A DNA stretch of 35,623 bases from an uncultured Chlamydiae bacterium (GTDB taxonomy: Bacteria; Chlamydiota; Chlamydiia; Chlamydiales; SM23-39). Below are positions 14,550 through 24,284 of this stretch, in pieces. The translations under genes and the position numbers were made by a program. The first letter of the stretch is position 1. Each line of letters starts with the position of its first letter. A model generated the notes under the pieces. The model was not told the DNA's origin. It worked only from the letters and a program-made list of their open reading frames with translations, and searched no databases. The DNA lies in assembly GCA_903889795.1 (NCBI GenBank), contig CAISYW010000202.1, positions 1-35,623 on the forward strand, in the 5' to 3' direction.

Positions 14550-15902
14550 CTATTTTTGACCTTCGATTTCATTAGCAGGGCTGTTTTCGTCAGGAGCCGG
14601 CGCGGGGGGCGTGCCGTTTTCAAGGATATAATTTTGCGCTTTGGCTAAAAGAATTTTCGACAAAGCGAGCGCAAAAACCTCTTTTGAGAGGTGCTCGGGA
14701 TCGACTGTTTGTCCAAATGCATTTGCAGAACGAGCGGCTTCTTGCTGCACTTCTTCGTGTGTTACGGTGATTTTAGCGTCGCGCACGATCTGCCGGGTCA
14801 GATAAAACAGACGAACCGCTTGCACCGATTCATTATAAATATTTTCCTCAACCTTTTTTTTCTCTGCTTGAGACATGCGATCATACGGCTCTTTAAATTT
14901 TGGATTCGTATGAAGTTGTTTCATTCGATGATTTTTTTCTGTCTCAATAAGCGATAGGGGAAGTTCAAACGTATAGCGGTCGATGAGAAATTCATTGACT
15001 TGATCATTTAGCTTCGTTTGTATTTTTTCTTCGATGTTGCGTGCAAGCGCTGAACGGACGGCCTCGCGCATCGCAGGAATGTCTTTTACTCCCATTTTAT
15101 GGGCGAAATCCTCCATTTCGGGAAGAGTGGGTTCCTCGACCTGGTGGAGGGTTAAACGTATTTTCTTTGGCTTGAACTCTGCTTTTTCTTGTTCATTGGC
15201 ATCTGCGTCGGGTTCGCTGACTCCCTCTAAAATGTCGCCCGATTTCGCTCCGATGACGAGTTGTTTCATCCAATCGGCCATTCGCTCTTTCATCACCTGA
15301 AAGCGAACATGATCGAATACTTTTTGCGGTTCATCTTCGATCGTATGTAAATCGATCATGATATAATCGCCTTCCTGTACGCCTCGGTCGGTAATGGGAC
15401 GCCACTGAGCAAAATAAAATCGGGATTGATGGATTGCTTCATCAATCTGTTTCTCACTCACTTCATCTCTCTTTACGAGTTTGGCCTGGAATTGCTTGGG
15501 ATCGACTGTCGGGACTTCCGGTTCCGTATCGAAAGAGAAGATTAACTCCGCACCCTCTTCGAGGGAATGTTTTTTGAGATCAAACGTCACGGGTGTGTGT
15601 GGCAGCAAGGCGACTCGTACCTGCATTTGGGCCGCGTTAAATGCCGCATCGGCAATTGATTTATGCCATTCGCTTTCGATCGCTGAACCATATTTTTTTA
15701 CGACCACCTCTTCCGGCGCATGCCCTTTGCGAAAACCGGGAAACGTGACCTCTTTGCCGATCTTTTTGATCGCTTCTTTACGTGCCGCCAAAACAAGAGC
15801 GGGGGATGCCTTGACTTCGAGTTCGATATGGCAGGCCGGCTTTCGATGAACGATGGCGGTGACGCTCGTTTGCTGTTCTTCGCGTGTTAGTTGTTCTGAC
15901 AT
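14550..15902 (-). CDS. tig: Trigger factor
   Basis: Trigger factor is the ribosome-bound chaperone that meets nascent chains at the exit tunnel, with peptidyl-prolyl isomerase activity in its middle domain. The ribosome-binding signature FPGFRKGHAPEEVV lies near residue 54. The central PPIase-like region begins near 150 (YIMIDLHTIEDEP), and the long helical C-terminal domain extends to about 430, ending in a proline- and alanine-rich tail. The length of 450 residues is normal. AGAGAGG precedes ATG 15902 at seven bases. It is the first gene of tig-clpP-clpX, the order found in many bacteria. A tRNA-Gly gene on the same strand lies 45 bases upstream. Confidence 0.96.
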   Translation of the reverse strand: MSEQLTREEQQTSVTAIVHRKPACHIELEVKASPALVLAARKEAIKKIGKEVTFPGFRKGHAPEEVVVKKYGSAIESEWHKSIADAAFNAAQMQVRVALLPHTPVTFDLKKHSLEEGAELIFSFDTEPEVPTVDPKQFQAKLVKRDEVSEKQIDEAIHQSRFYFAQWRPITDRGVQEGDYIMIDLHTIEDEPQKVFDHVRFQVMKERMADWMKQLVIGAKSGDILEGVSEPDADANEQEKAEFKPKKIRLTLHQVEEPTLPEMEDFAHKMGVKDIPAMREAVRSALARNIEEKIQTKLNDQVNEFLIDRYTFELPLSLIETEKNHRMKQLHTNPKFKEPYDRMSQAEKKKVEENIYNESVQAVRLFYLTRQIVRDAKITVTHEEVQQEAARSANAFGQTVDPEHLSKEVFALALSKILLAKAQNYILENGTPPAPAPDENSPANEIEGQK

Positions 15903-15947
15903 GTCGAAACCTCTCTTTGGCTGACGGATCCAGATATATATAAAGAT

Positions 15948-16019
15948 AGCGGGTGATGAGGCTCGAACTCACGACCCTCACGTTGGCAACGTGATGCTCT
16001 ACCACTGAGCTACACCCGC
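15948..16019 (-). tRNA. tRNA-Gly (anticodon GCC)
   Basis: On the minus strand the acceptor GCGGGTG (16019-16013) pairs with CACCCGC. The D arm is the canonical TAGCTCAGTGGTAGAGCA. The anticodon loop TTGCCAA sits in a perfect stem and gives GCC. The T arm is GTGAGTTCGAGCCTCAT. CCA is not encoded. It precedes tig on the same strand. Confidence 0.96.
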
Positions 16020-16181
16020 AATTAGCGTATATTCTTCTTCAAAGGAAAGAATGTTAGGGTATCGGATTTTTATGATCAAGGATAGTCCGCAGAATTCTTC
16101 AGTAAAATTTTTTTTTGGTTGCAGGACTATTAAAAAATATGTAAAACGCATTCTTTGGCGTTCTCGACCTTGGAGAAAGGC

Positions 16182-19100
16182 ATGCTGAACTTCCGTAAAC
16201 TGAAGCAAGACTTTTCATCGGCTATTCTGAAGGAAGGGCGTGCTTTGCATGATAAAAATAAAATTATCTCGGCTAAAATTATTCGTCTCGATCCTGAATT
16301 GATTCGATTTAGTGCGAAGATATTGGGAAATTTCGATAACACGTATGAGAGTGAGATCGAAATCGATCGTTTTGAATCGCAAGCGGTGCATACCAATTGC
16401 GACTGCCCTAGCCGCTTTGATTGTGTTCATCTCGCTGCGCTTATCTTCCATCTTGAAGAAAAAATCGATTCTCTCATTGTCGAATTTTCGAAGGAATCGG
16501 ATATTTCAAAGAGCGACCATTTTGACAATGCGCAAAAGCAAGAACTCCTCGATACGATTAAGAAGGCAGAGTGCAAGGAAGTAGTCAAGCAAGATGCCCG
16601 CTATCAAAAGCAGGTGCTGCAAGAATACGAAATTTCTTCGGAGATCCTCTCGAATTCGCCCTTTTTTCTGCCAAAAGAAGAGTGTGAATTGGCAACGGCT
16701 GAGTTGGCGATCATTTTGAATCCTCAGTCTTTTCAAACTGACAAAAAAAATAAAATTGAATTTCAGCTTGCTTTGAGGTTGCCGCATCGCTCCAAGCCGC
16801 TCCAAATTTCTCATTTAAAAAGTTTTCTCTCTTCCGTGCGCTATGAAGAGCCTGTCTATGTCGGGGGGCGAAAGCTCTTTTTTTCAATAAAAAGTTTTGA
16901 AAAGAGCGGTTCGGATCTATTGCAGATCATTCTGGATCATGCGCGCCTCAGCGATGCTGCGGCGGGTGATCGAGCTCATCGAGCGGCTCATCTCGACGCT
17001 GAAGTTTTTGGTTTAATGCTCTCTAAAACATATGAGATTGCCACGCAAACGGCGGGACCTCGGGGTTTTCAGGACTCGGAAGAGGATCTGCCCGTTTTGC
17101 CGCATTTATTTTTGGGCTCTTTGGAAACGCCTTTGAAATATTCTCCGGCCAATGTGATCTTACGGTTTTGTTTGGAATATATTGAGCCCCCTGCTGCGAA
17201 AATCCTGCTTCGTCCTAAATTAGTCATTGAGACGAAGGTGATCAATGCTGAGGAGGCCATGCTCTTTGAATGCGCTCAGCCCGGCATGCTCTATCAAGAC
17301 ACTTATTATCGCTTTTCTTCCCAGATCAAACGCAGGCATTTGCTCAATCTATCGATGATTTCGGAAATGACGATTCCCGAGCCTCTTTTTGGCACGTTCG
17401 TAGAAAATGCTTTGCATGAGCTGCGCCGTTTTGCGGAAGTGGCGAATGCGGAGATTATCGAACAGTTTGTCACCTTGCCGTATGCAGGCAAATTGGGAGC
17501 CCGCTGTAGTTTGTCCTATCTTGATGGCGAATTGGAAGCTTCTCTCTTTTTCTCCTACGATGGACACGAAATTTCGTCGATTTCATCCAAGATCAATTAT
17601 GACGATTTAATGTCGTTTGTCTCGAAAGACGGAATTGTGGCCCGCAATCTGGTTGAAGAGCGAGCCATTGCTGAGGAGATTTTTCAGGATTTTGTCTATA
17701 ACCCCCAAACATCTGCGTTTGTTGCCAAGACGGAAAAGAAGATCGTTGATTTTATGACGGGGACGATTCCGCGCAATCAACATCGCGTTCAGTTTGAATG
17801 TCCTCAGAATTTGCTCGATCAATTTATTTATGATGAGTCAACCTTCAAAATTTGCTTGGACGTTAGCGAGACTGTCGGATATTACGATCTCGATCTCAAA
17901 GTCAATGGAACGTTAAAAGGCGTAAAAATCGATCTTTTATGGGAATGTATCGGAGCCAAGCGTTCCTATATAGAAATCGATGCTGCCCGCCAGATGTCTA
18001 AATCTCGTTTTTCCAAAATTTTGGTCGTCGATTTGGAGAAAATGAGCAAACTGGTACAGCTTTTCGATGAACTCGGTATCAAAAAAATTGATAATTTATT
18101 GGAAAAACGACCCCTTTGGAATTTGGCGACAATTGATCCCAAGGCTTTTGACGGGTTGCCTGTCGAATTTGAGATGACGCCAAAATTGCTCGAAATCCGT
18201 AGCCAGATGCTCGGGGAAACGCATTTTGAGTCTTCGCCCATTCCGAAAGAAATTATCGCCGAACTCCGTCCTTATCAAGTTGAAGGGGTTCATTGGCTTG
18301 AGCGGCTGCGCCTGATGTATCTCAATGGCATTCTCGCCGACGATATGGGGCTTGGTAAAACGCTGCAGGCGATCGTTGCAATTACTCAGCATCATAACAA
18401 GAATAAGGGCTCCCACTCTCTTATTATTTGTCCTACATCGCTTCTCTATAATTGGAAAGAAGAGCTGCATAAATTCAATCCCAAATTGAAGACGATGGTG
18501 ATTGACGGCACTCCTAATGCGCGAAAGAAGCTTTTAGCTAAAATTAACGAAAGCGATGTCATCATAACGTCCTATACTTTGCTTCAAAAAGATATCGAGA
18601 CTTACAGTCAGGGTCAGTTTGCATATTCGATCCTGGATGAAGCACAGCACATCAAAAATCGAGGAACGCGCAACGCCAAATCCGTCAAAATGATTCCCGC
18701 GGCTCACCGGTTGATTTTAACGGGAACGCCGATTGAAAATTCACTTGATGAGCTCTGGAGCTTGATGGATTTTCTGATGCCCGGGTTTTTGAGTAGCTTT
18801 GATCGATTTGTTGAAAAATATATTCGCATTGGCGGACAGCAGCATTCGCAAAATATCGAATATTTGCGCCGCAAGGTGTCTCCCTTTATTTTGCGCCGCA
18901 TGAAAATCGATGTATTGAAAGATTTGCCTGCCGTCTCTGAAATCGTCTATCACTGCCAGCTTTCTGAAGTGCAGCAGGATCTTTATAAGTCCTATGCAGA
19001 ATCCGCTCGCAATGAATTGGTGAAGATGGTTGAGCGCGACGGATTTGACAAAGTCCAGATTCATGTGCTGGCTACATTGACGCGTTTGAAGCAGATTTGC

Positions 19101-19655
19101 TGTCATCCGGCTATTTTCGCTAAGGAAAAAGCCGATCCGGGCGATTCATCGAAATATGATATGCTCCTTGAATTGCTGCAAACGCTTGTCGAAAGCAAGC
19201 ACAAGACAGTTATTTTCAGCCAATATACACGCATGCTGCACATCATGCGTGAGGATTTTGAACTGCGCGGCATCCCATTCAGTTATTTAGATGGAACGTC
19301 AAAAAATCGCCTTGAAATTGTCAAAGAATTCAATGAAAACGCCCAGATTCCTGTATTTCTTGTTTCACTGAAAGCCGGAGGCACGGGTCTTAATTTGACG
19401 GGCGCCGATACGGTCATTCATTACGATATGTGGTGGAACCCTGCTGTGGAAAATCAGGCCACAGACCGCGTTCATCGGATTGGTCAGAAAAATTCTGTCT
19501 CGGCATATAAATTGATTACTCTGGGAACAATCGAAGAAAAAATCGTCGAGATGCAAAGACGCAAAAAAGGGTTGGTCAAGAAAGTTGTCTCCTGCGATGA
19601 TGAGGCCATTTCGAAATTGACTTGGGAAGATGTTTTAGAACTTCTGCAGACTTGA
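16182..19655 (+). CDS. SWIM zinc-finger Snf2-family DNA helicase/translocase
   Basis: This protein of about 1,157 residues combines a SWIM zinc finger (CDCPSRFDCVHLAAL, near residues 73-88) with a C-terminal Snf2 ATPase. The long middle region is typical of the bacterial SNF2/HepA group. Helicase motifs are complete: RPYQVEGVHWL (Q/I region), DDMGLGKTLQ (Walker A, near 720), DEAQHIKN (motif II), LTGTPIENS (motif III), LKAGGTGLNLT (motif V) and DRVHRIGQ (motif VI). Such proteins translocate on double-stranded DNA and probably remodel nucleoprotein or RNA polymerase complexes; the exact substrate is unknown. I chose ATG 16182, preceded by GGAG at six bases, over the upstream TTG 16155. Chlamydiae conserve this gene between tig and mreB, as here. 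It ends eight bases before mreB. Confidence 0.93.
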   Translation: MLNFRKLKQDFSSAILKEGRALHDKNKIISAKIIRLDPELIRFSAKILGNFDNTYESEIEIDRFESQAVHTNCDCPSRFDCVHLAALIFHLEEKIDSLIVEFSKESDISKSDHFDNAQKQELLDTIKKAECKEVVKQDARYQKQVLQEYEISSEILSNSPFFLPKEECELATAELAIILNPQSFQTDKKNKIEFQLALRLPHRSKPLQISHLKSFLSSVRYEEPVYVGGRKLFFSIKSFEKSGSDLLQIILDHARLSDAAAGDRAHRAAHLDAEVFGLMLSKTYEIATQTAGPRGFQDSEEDLPVLPHLFLGSLETPLKYSPANVILRFCLEYIEPPAAKILLRPKLVIETKVINAEEAMLFECAQPGMLYQDTYYRFSSQIKRRHLLNLSMISEMTIPEPLFGTFVENALHELRRFAEVANAEIIEQFVTLPYAGKLGARCSLSYLDGELEASLFFSYDGHEISSISSKINYDDLMSFVSKDGIVARNLVEERAIAEEIFQDFVYNPQTSAFVAKTEKKIVDFMTGTIPRNQHRVQFECPQNLLDQFIYDESTFKICLDVSETVGYYDLDLKVNGTLKGVKIDLLWECIGAKRSYIEIDAARQMSKSRFSKILVVDLEKMSKLVQLFDELGIKKIDNLLEKRPLWNLATIDPKAFDGLPVEFEMTPKLLEIRSQMLGETHFESSPIPKEIIAELRPYQVEGVHWLERLRLMYLNGILADDMGLGKTLQAIVAITQHHNKNKGSHSLIICPTSLLYNWKEELHKFNPKLKTMVIDGTPNARKKLLAKINESDVIITSYTLLQKDIETYSQGQFAYSILDEAQHIKNRGTRNAKSVKMIPAAHRLILTGTPIENSLDELWSLMDFLMPGFLSSFDRFVEKYIRIGGQQHSQNIEYLRRKVSPFILRRMKIDVLKDLPAVSEIVYHCQLSEVQQDLYKSYAESARNELVKMVERDGFDKVQIHVLATLTRLKQICCHPAIFAKEKADPGDSSKYDMLLELLQTLVESKHKTVIFSQYTRMLHIMREDFELRGIPFSYLDGTSKNRLEIVKEFNENAQIPVFLVSLKAGGTGLNLTGADTVIHYDMWWNPAVENQATDRVHRIGQKNSVSAYKLITLGTIEEKIVEMQRRKKGLVKKVVSCDDEAISKLTWEDVLELLQT

Positions 19656-19663
19656 GCAAAAAT

Positions 19664-20755
19664 ATGGGTAATTCGAGTTACGTAAATGTGCAACATTGGC
19701 TGGAACAGGCAAAAGATGGCGCACTAAAAAAAATTCACAGGTTCTCCGGTTTTTTCTCGAGTGATATCGGGATCGACTTAGGAACTGCGAATACCTTGGT
19801 CTTCGTTCGCGGCAAAGGGATTGTTTTAGCGGAACCTTCCGTTGTTGCGGTGGATTCATTGACAAACGAGGTTCTCGCAGTGGGCCATAAGGCCAAAGCG
19901 ATGCTCGGTAAAACCCCGCGAAAAATTCATGCCGTGCGTCCGATGAAGGATGGCGTTATTGCCGATTTTGAGATTGCCGAGGGAATGATTAAAGCTCTTC
20001 TTAAGCGCGTTACCCCTGCCCGCAGTCTTTTTCGCCCCCGCATCCTCATTGCCGTTCCATCGGGTATTACCGGTGTAGAGAAACGCGCAGTGGAAGATTC
20101 GGCGCTTCACGCAGGCGCTCAGGAAGTAATACTCATTGAAGAACCCATGGCAGCGGCGATCGGAGTGGATCTGCCGGTCCACGAGCCATCGGGCAATATG
20201 ATCATCGACATCGGCGGCGGTACTACGGAAATCGCAATTATCTCGCTTGGTGGAATTGTCGAGTCGCGCTCTCTACGGATTGCTGGCGATGAGTTTGACG
20301 ATTGCATCATGAATTATATGCGCCGCACTTATAATTTGATGATTGGCCCACGGACAGCGGAAGAGATTAAGATAACGATTGGCTCTGCTTATCCGCTGGG
20401 CAATAACGAACTTGAAATGGAAGTGCGCGGACGCGATCAGGTGGCTGGTTTGCCGATCACCAAGCGCATCAATTCCGTTGAAATCCGCGAATGTTTGGCC
20501 GAGCCTATTCTGCAGATTATTGAAAGCGTTAAGCTCACTCTCGAAAAGTGCCCTCCGGAATTAGCGGCCGATTTGGTTGATCGAGGCATGGTTCTTGCCG
20601 GCGGCGGTGCTTTGATGAAGGGTCTTGATAAAGCCTTGATCAAGGAAACCGGTCTTCCTGTCTTTGTCGCGCCGAATCCTTTACTTGCCGTCTGTCTCGG
20701 TACCGGCAAGGCTCTGGAATATCTCGACAAATATAAGAAGAAAAAGTCTTTCTAA
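19664..20755 (+). CDS. mreB: Rod-shape-determining protein MreB
   Basis: MreB is a bacterial actin that polymerises under the inner membrane and guides peptidoglycan synthesis. In chlamydiae, which lack FtsZ, it takes part in division. Phosphate-1 (GIDLGTANTLVFVRGKGIV), connector and phosphate-2 (IDIGGGTTEIAIISLGGIV) motifs are clear, as is the adenosine region VLAGGGALMKGLDKAL. At about 363 residues it is slightly longer than E. coli MreB, because of an N-terminal extension of about 25 residues before the first strand, including WLEQAKDGALKKIHRF, which could be an amphipathic membrane-binding helix. I chose ATG 19664 just after the snf2 stop; an upstream alternative would start inside snf2. 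It is followed without a gap by pckG (TAA-ATG). Confidence 0.96.
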   Translation: MGNSSYVNVQHWLEQAKDGALKKIHRFSGFFSSDIGIDLGTANTLVFVRGKGIVLAEPSVVAVDSLTNEVLAVGHKAKAMLGKTPRKIHAVRPMKDGVIADFEIAEGMIKALLKRVTPARSLFRPRILIAVPSGITGVEKRAVEDSALHAGAQEVILIEEPMAAAIGVDLPVHEPSGNMIIDIGGGTTEIAIISLGGIVESRSLRIAGDEFDDCIMNYMRRTYNLMIGPRTAEEIKITIGSAYPLGNNELEMEVRGRDQVAGLPITKRINSVEIRECLAEPILQIIESVKLTLEKCPPELAADLVDRGMVLAGGGALMKGLDKALIKETGLPVFVAPNPLLAVCLGTGKALEYLDKYKKKKSF

Positions 20756-22573
20756 ATGAATCTTTCTCTTTCAGAGTGGACCCAAAACAGGGAACTCCAC
20801 AGATGGATTGAAGATCAGATCTCTCTTTGTCAGCCATCGAGTGTTTATTTCTGCGATGGCAGCGAGGAAGAATTTGACCATATTGCCGCGCAGATGGCGG
20901 CGATAGGAACGCTCGTTCCTTTGAAAAAACGGCCTCACAGCTTTTGGTGTTATTCTCATCCGGACGATGTCGCTCGTGTCGAAGAGAGCACATTTATTTG
21001 TTCTCAAAGAAAAGAAGATGCAGGGCCGACAAACAATTGGCAAAATCCTGTTCTCATGAAAAAAGAGCTGCGAGCTCTTTTTGCCAACTCGATGCGGGGA
21101 AGGACGATGTATGTTATTCCCTATTGCATGGGACCTCTTGGCTCTCCTTATGCGCGTGTGGGCGTCGAGATTACCGATTCCCCTTATGTTGTTTTGAACA
21201 TGCAGATCATGACGCGCATGGGCACCGTTGCGCTGAAGCATTTGGGTTTGGGGCCATTTATTCCTTGTTTGCATTCGGTGGGCCGGCCGCTTTCTGAAGG
21301 AGAAAAAGATGTTTCGTGGCCTTGTAATCCGGCTAAGCGCGTGATTGCCCATTTTCCGGAAGAAGGGAGTATCTTCTCCTATGGCAGCGGCTATGGAGGG
21401 AATGCCTTGCTTGGTAAAAAATGTTTTGCCCTTCGCATTGCTTCGGCATTGGGGCGCAAAGAGGGGTGGCTCGCAGAACACATGTTGATTCTCGGCCTCA
21501 CTTCTCCTGAAGGCCGGAAGATCTACATTGCCGCCGCTTTTCCCAGCGCGTGCGGCAAGACCAATTTGGCCATGCTGACGCCTGCATTGGCAGGGTGGAA
21601 AGTGGAATGCGTGGGCGATGATATTGCCTGGATGCATTTTGGGTCGGACGGCCGCCTCTACGCGATCAATCCGGAGGCCGGTTTTTTTGGCGTTGCACCC
21701 GGAACTTCAATGCAAACCAATCCCATTGCCCTGAAAACGATCGAGCGAAATACGATCTTTACCAATGTCGCGCTCACCGAGTGTGGAGATGTCTGGTGGG
21801 AGAAGATGGGAACCCCGCCTCCAAAAAACATGACATCCGGTTGCGGCTCACTGTGGGATCCGGAAAGCGGAAAAAGCGCTGCCCATCCGAATTCCCGCTT
21901 TACTGTTTCTGCAAAGCAGTGCCCTATCTACAGTTCGTCTGCGGAAGATCCTCTGGGTGTTCCCATTTCGGCGATTATTTTTGGGGGGCGGCGCAGTAGC
22001 GTCATGCCTCTTGTCATGGAAGCATTCGATTGGAACCATGGTGTGTTTCTCGGCGCCGGCATCTCTTCGGAGACCACGGCCGCCGCGGCAGGAAAGACGG
22101 GACATCTGCGTCACGACCCATTTGCGATGCTGCCCTTTTGCGGCTATCACATGGGTGATTATTTTTCTCATTGGCTTGAGATGGGCCGCCGATTTCAAAA
22201 GGGGTTATCTCCCCGTATGTATGCCGTTAATTGGTTTCGCAAAGGAAGCGACGGACAATTTTTGTGGCCGGGTTTTGGCGAAAATATACGAGTTTTGAAA
22301 TGGATTTTCGAACGAGTGTCCGGTAGCGATCATACAGTTCGAACTCCCATTGGTATGATTCCTCGCCCAGGTTCGATTGACCTGTCTGGTCTCTCTTGTC
22401 CTATCGAGCCTTTGTTCGCTATTGATCGGAAGGAATGGCAGATAGAAGTTCAAGAGCTTGAATGTTATTTTCGGCTTTTTGGCCGTAATTTTCCGCCCGC
22501 TTTGCAAGAGGAGATGCTTCAACTGAAAAAACGGATTGCTTCATCCTCTAACGAGGAAACCCCGCCCTTATAG
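20756..22573 (+). CDS. pckG: Phosphoenolpyruvate carboxykinase (GTP)
   Basis: This cytosolic enzyme interconverts oxaloacetate and PEP with GTP and links the TCA cycle to gluconeogenesis. At 605 residues it fits the GTP class, not the shorter ATP class of about 540. The P-loop is AAFPSACGKTNLAML (near residues 260-272) and includes the reactive Cys of the GTP class. The metal- and PEP-binding segment GDDIAWMHF follows. NPEAGFFGVAPGTS and the nucleotide-binding FGGRR and NWFRKG segments also match. The start directly follows the mreB stop, so it is the last gene of snf2-mreB-pckG, an order shared with Chlamydia. A terminator hairpin overlaps its stop codon. Confidence 0.96.
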   Translation: MNLSLSEWTQNRELHRWIEDQISLCQPSSVYFCDGSEEEFDHIAAQMAAIGTLVPLKKRPHSFWCYSHPDDVARVEESTFICSQRKEDAGPTNNWQNPVLMKKELRALFANSMRGRTMYVIPYCMGPLGSPYARVGVEITDSPYVVLNMQIMTRMGTVALKHLGLGPFIPCLHSVGRPLSEGEKDVSWPCNPAKRVIAHFPEEGSIFSYGSGYGGNALLGKKCFALRIASALGRKEGWLAEHMLILGLTSPEGRKIYIAAAFPSACGKTNLAMLTPALAGWKVECVGDDIAWMHFGSDGRLYAINPEAGFFGVAPGTSMQTNPIALKTIERNTIFTNVALTECGDVWWEKMGTPPPKNMTSGCGSLWDPESGKSAAHPNSRFTVSAKQCPIYSSSAEDPLGVPISAIIFGGRRSSVMPLVMEAFDWNHGVFLGAGISSETTAAAAGKTGHLRHDPFAMLPFCGYHMGDYFSHWLEMGRRFQKGLSPRMYAVNWFRKGSDGQFLWPGFGENIRVLKWIFERVSGSDHTVRTPIGMIPRPGSIDLSGLSCPIEPLFAIDRKEWQIEVQELECYFRLFGRNFPPALQEEMLQLKKRIASSSNEETPPL

Positions 22574-22584
22574 GTGGGGTCTTT
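22557..22584 (+). terminator. Rho-independent terminator at the end of pckG
   Basis: ACCCCGCC and GGTGGGGT form a GC-rich stem with one bulge and a loop around TTATA, followed by CTTTC. It overlaps the pckG stop (22571-22573) and closes the snf2-mreB-pckG transcript. The T tract is short. Confidence 0.6.
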
Positions 22585-22622
22585 CAAGAGGCTTTTGATC
22601 GATTCGAACGGATTGCGCAGAA

Positions 22623-24203
22623 TTATTTCTTCAGCGATGCGTAGCTAAAGTCGAGCGCACCCAAGCTATCAAAAACAAAGCCGCTTAACTTAGGATTGTG
22701 GGCGAACATCAGCATGTCAGTGCAAATTGGAATCACCGGCATCTGTTCAAGCAATAGTTGTTCCGCTTCTCCGAGGAGCTGCGTACGTTTTTGAAATTCT
22801 TTCGAACGCATGGCACTCGTCACTTTTTCTGTATAGAGCGGATGGGTCCATTGCGAAAAATTGGTCGAACCGATGGTTGAAAAATGGTTTAATAAGTCTG
22901 CAGGATCCTTGTAATAGGGAGCCTGATAGGTAAAGCTTATATCGAACAGTCCTTTGGGGAGATTCGACCTCAAAGTCGTCCAATCTTTTGCTTCCAATAG
23001 AACGTTGATTCCAAAAGCGCTGCTCCAGGATTGTTGCATATATTCGGCAAACTGTTTGCGGTTCGCTTGTTGGGAATAACTGATGATTAATGGTGGAAAA
23101 GTCTCTTTCGTAAATCCTAATTCTGCCAGCCCTTGATCGAAACGTTTTCTTGCCTCGACGATATCTTCTTTGATTTCGATGGGATTCGTCATCGGAAGAA
23201 CGTTGAGGGGAAGGGGGGTGAAAAGAGGCTCGCCGCCAATGAAAATATGCTTCGTGATCTCTTGTCTGTGAACGGCCATGCTCAGCGCTTGGCGGATGAG
23301 GGGAGAAGATAGAGCCGGGTGGGTGGTATTGAGATGGATCCATAGAACACGGTCGAATGGTTGGGTTCGTAATGTCTTTGTTTCCTCTAGCCGGACGATT
23401 TGTTCTGCCGTAAGATTGCAAAGAGGGATGCCGATGTAATCAATTTTTCCTTCTTTAAAAAATGAATAGGCTGTCGTCGTGTCTTGAATCATATAGATGT
23501 CAATTTGAGGAATGGAAACTTGCTTGCGATTCCAAAAATAGGGATTGGGTTTCATCTGCAATAAATTTCCTTTCTCCCATTTTGTGACCATAAATGCGCC
23601 ATTGAATTCTGCGATCTCCTTTTTTTTAGGATCGATCAGCGGCAAACATACAGGCAGAGTGAGAAGCTCGAATAAATATGGGGAGGGATAGGCTAAATCA
23701 ATGACCAGAGTCTTTGCATCGGTGGCTTTCACTCCGACAAGATCGATAGAAATTTTCCCCTTTTGAGCTTCTTCACCATTTTTTAACATGTAAAGCAGGT
23801 TAGATTGTTGACAAGTCGATGTAGGAGAAAGGACCTCTTTCATGGCGTTTTCGTATTGAAACGCCGTAACCGGTGAGCCATTTGACCAGCGGTTGTCGCG
23901 TAATGTAAAGGTGTAGTGTAGCCGGTCAGGAGAAACTTCCACGGACTCTGCCCCTGAAAGCTTTGCTTGGCCTTGTTCATCAAGTCGGGTCAGGCCTTCA
24001 AAAAGAGTTTTTGCAATCGTGTACCCGCGTAAATAAATGACCAGATCATGAGGATGAAGCGAGGGTAGATCTCCCTCCTGAAAATCGAGTTTTAAGGTTT
24101 GCATTTGTGCTGTCCGTTGATTTTCAGGTTCGCAAGAGATTAAAAAAAAAGCTGAGAACAGAATAAGGACGTAAAGTTTTTTTTTCAACATTTTAGAAGC
24201 CAT
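22623..24203 (-). CDS. Oligopeptide ABC transporter substrate-binding lipoprotein (OppA-like)
   Basis: This 526-residue protein belongs to the SBP family 5 (OppA/DppA). It binds peptides in the periplasm for import. The N-terminus is a lipoprotein signal: KKK, a hydrophobic stretch, then lipobox LISC with Cys24 as the lipidated residue. Family features include DPLxPHD-like SLHPHDLVIYLRGY, then ISPDRLHYTFTLRDNRWSNG-like sequence near residue 95 and the later segment VLWIHLNTTHPALSSPLIRQ (a signature of the family). No permease or ATPase gene adjoins, so it is an orphan, as several chlamydial OppA paralogues are. Chlamydial relatives are also reported to handle peptidoglycan peptides. ATG 24203 is preferred, but an internal ATG four codons later would also keep the signal. 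Confidence 0.9.
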   Translation of the reverse strand: MASKMLKKKLYVLILFSAFFLISCEPENQRTAQMQTLKLDFQEGDLPSLHPHDLVIYLRGYTIAKTLFEGLTRLDEQGQAKLSGAESVEVSPDRLHYTFTLRDNRWSNGSPVTAFQYENAMKEVLSPTSTCQQSNLLYMLKNGEEAQKGKISIDLVGVKATDAKTLVIDLAYPSPYLFELLTLPVCLPLIDPKKKEIAEFNGAFMVTKWEKGNLLQMKPNPYFWNRKQVSIPQIDIYMIQDTTTAYSFFKEGKIDYIGIPLCNLTAEQIVRLEETKTLRTQPFDRVLWIHLNTTHPALSSPLIRQALSMAVHRQEITKHIFIGGEPLFTPLPLNVLPMTNPIEIKEDIVEARKRFDQGLAELGFTKETFPPLIISYSQQANRKQFAEYMQQSWSSAFGINVLLEAKDWTTLRSNLPKGLFDISFTYQAPYYKDPADLLNHFSTIGSTNFSQWTHPLYTEKVTSAMRSKEFQKRTQLLGEAEQLLLEQMPVIPICTDMLMFAHNPKLSGFVFDSLGALDFSYASLKK

Positions 24204-24212
24204 TGTTGTTGC

Positions 24213-24243
24213 GCTGCCTTTAAAAGGTTCAGGCAGCTTTTTT
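24213..24243 (+). terminator. Terminator-like hairpin upstream of oppA, oriented to the plus strand
   Basis: GCTGCCT (24213-24219) and AGGCAGC (24231-24237) form a perfect 7-bp stem followed by six Ts on the plus strand. No plus-strand gene precedes it, because oppA reads the other way. For oppA it lies in the leader, 10 bases before the ATG. It may block antisense transcription or shape the oppA leader. Confidence 0.5.
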
Positions 24244-24284
24244 GTAAAGGAACGTTTTTATATTAGGATTTCTTGAGAGTCAAG

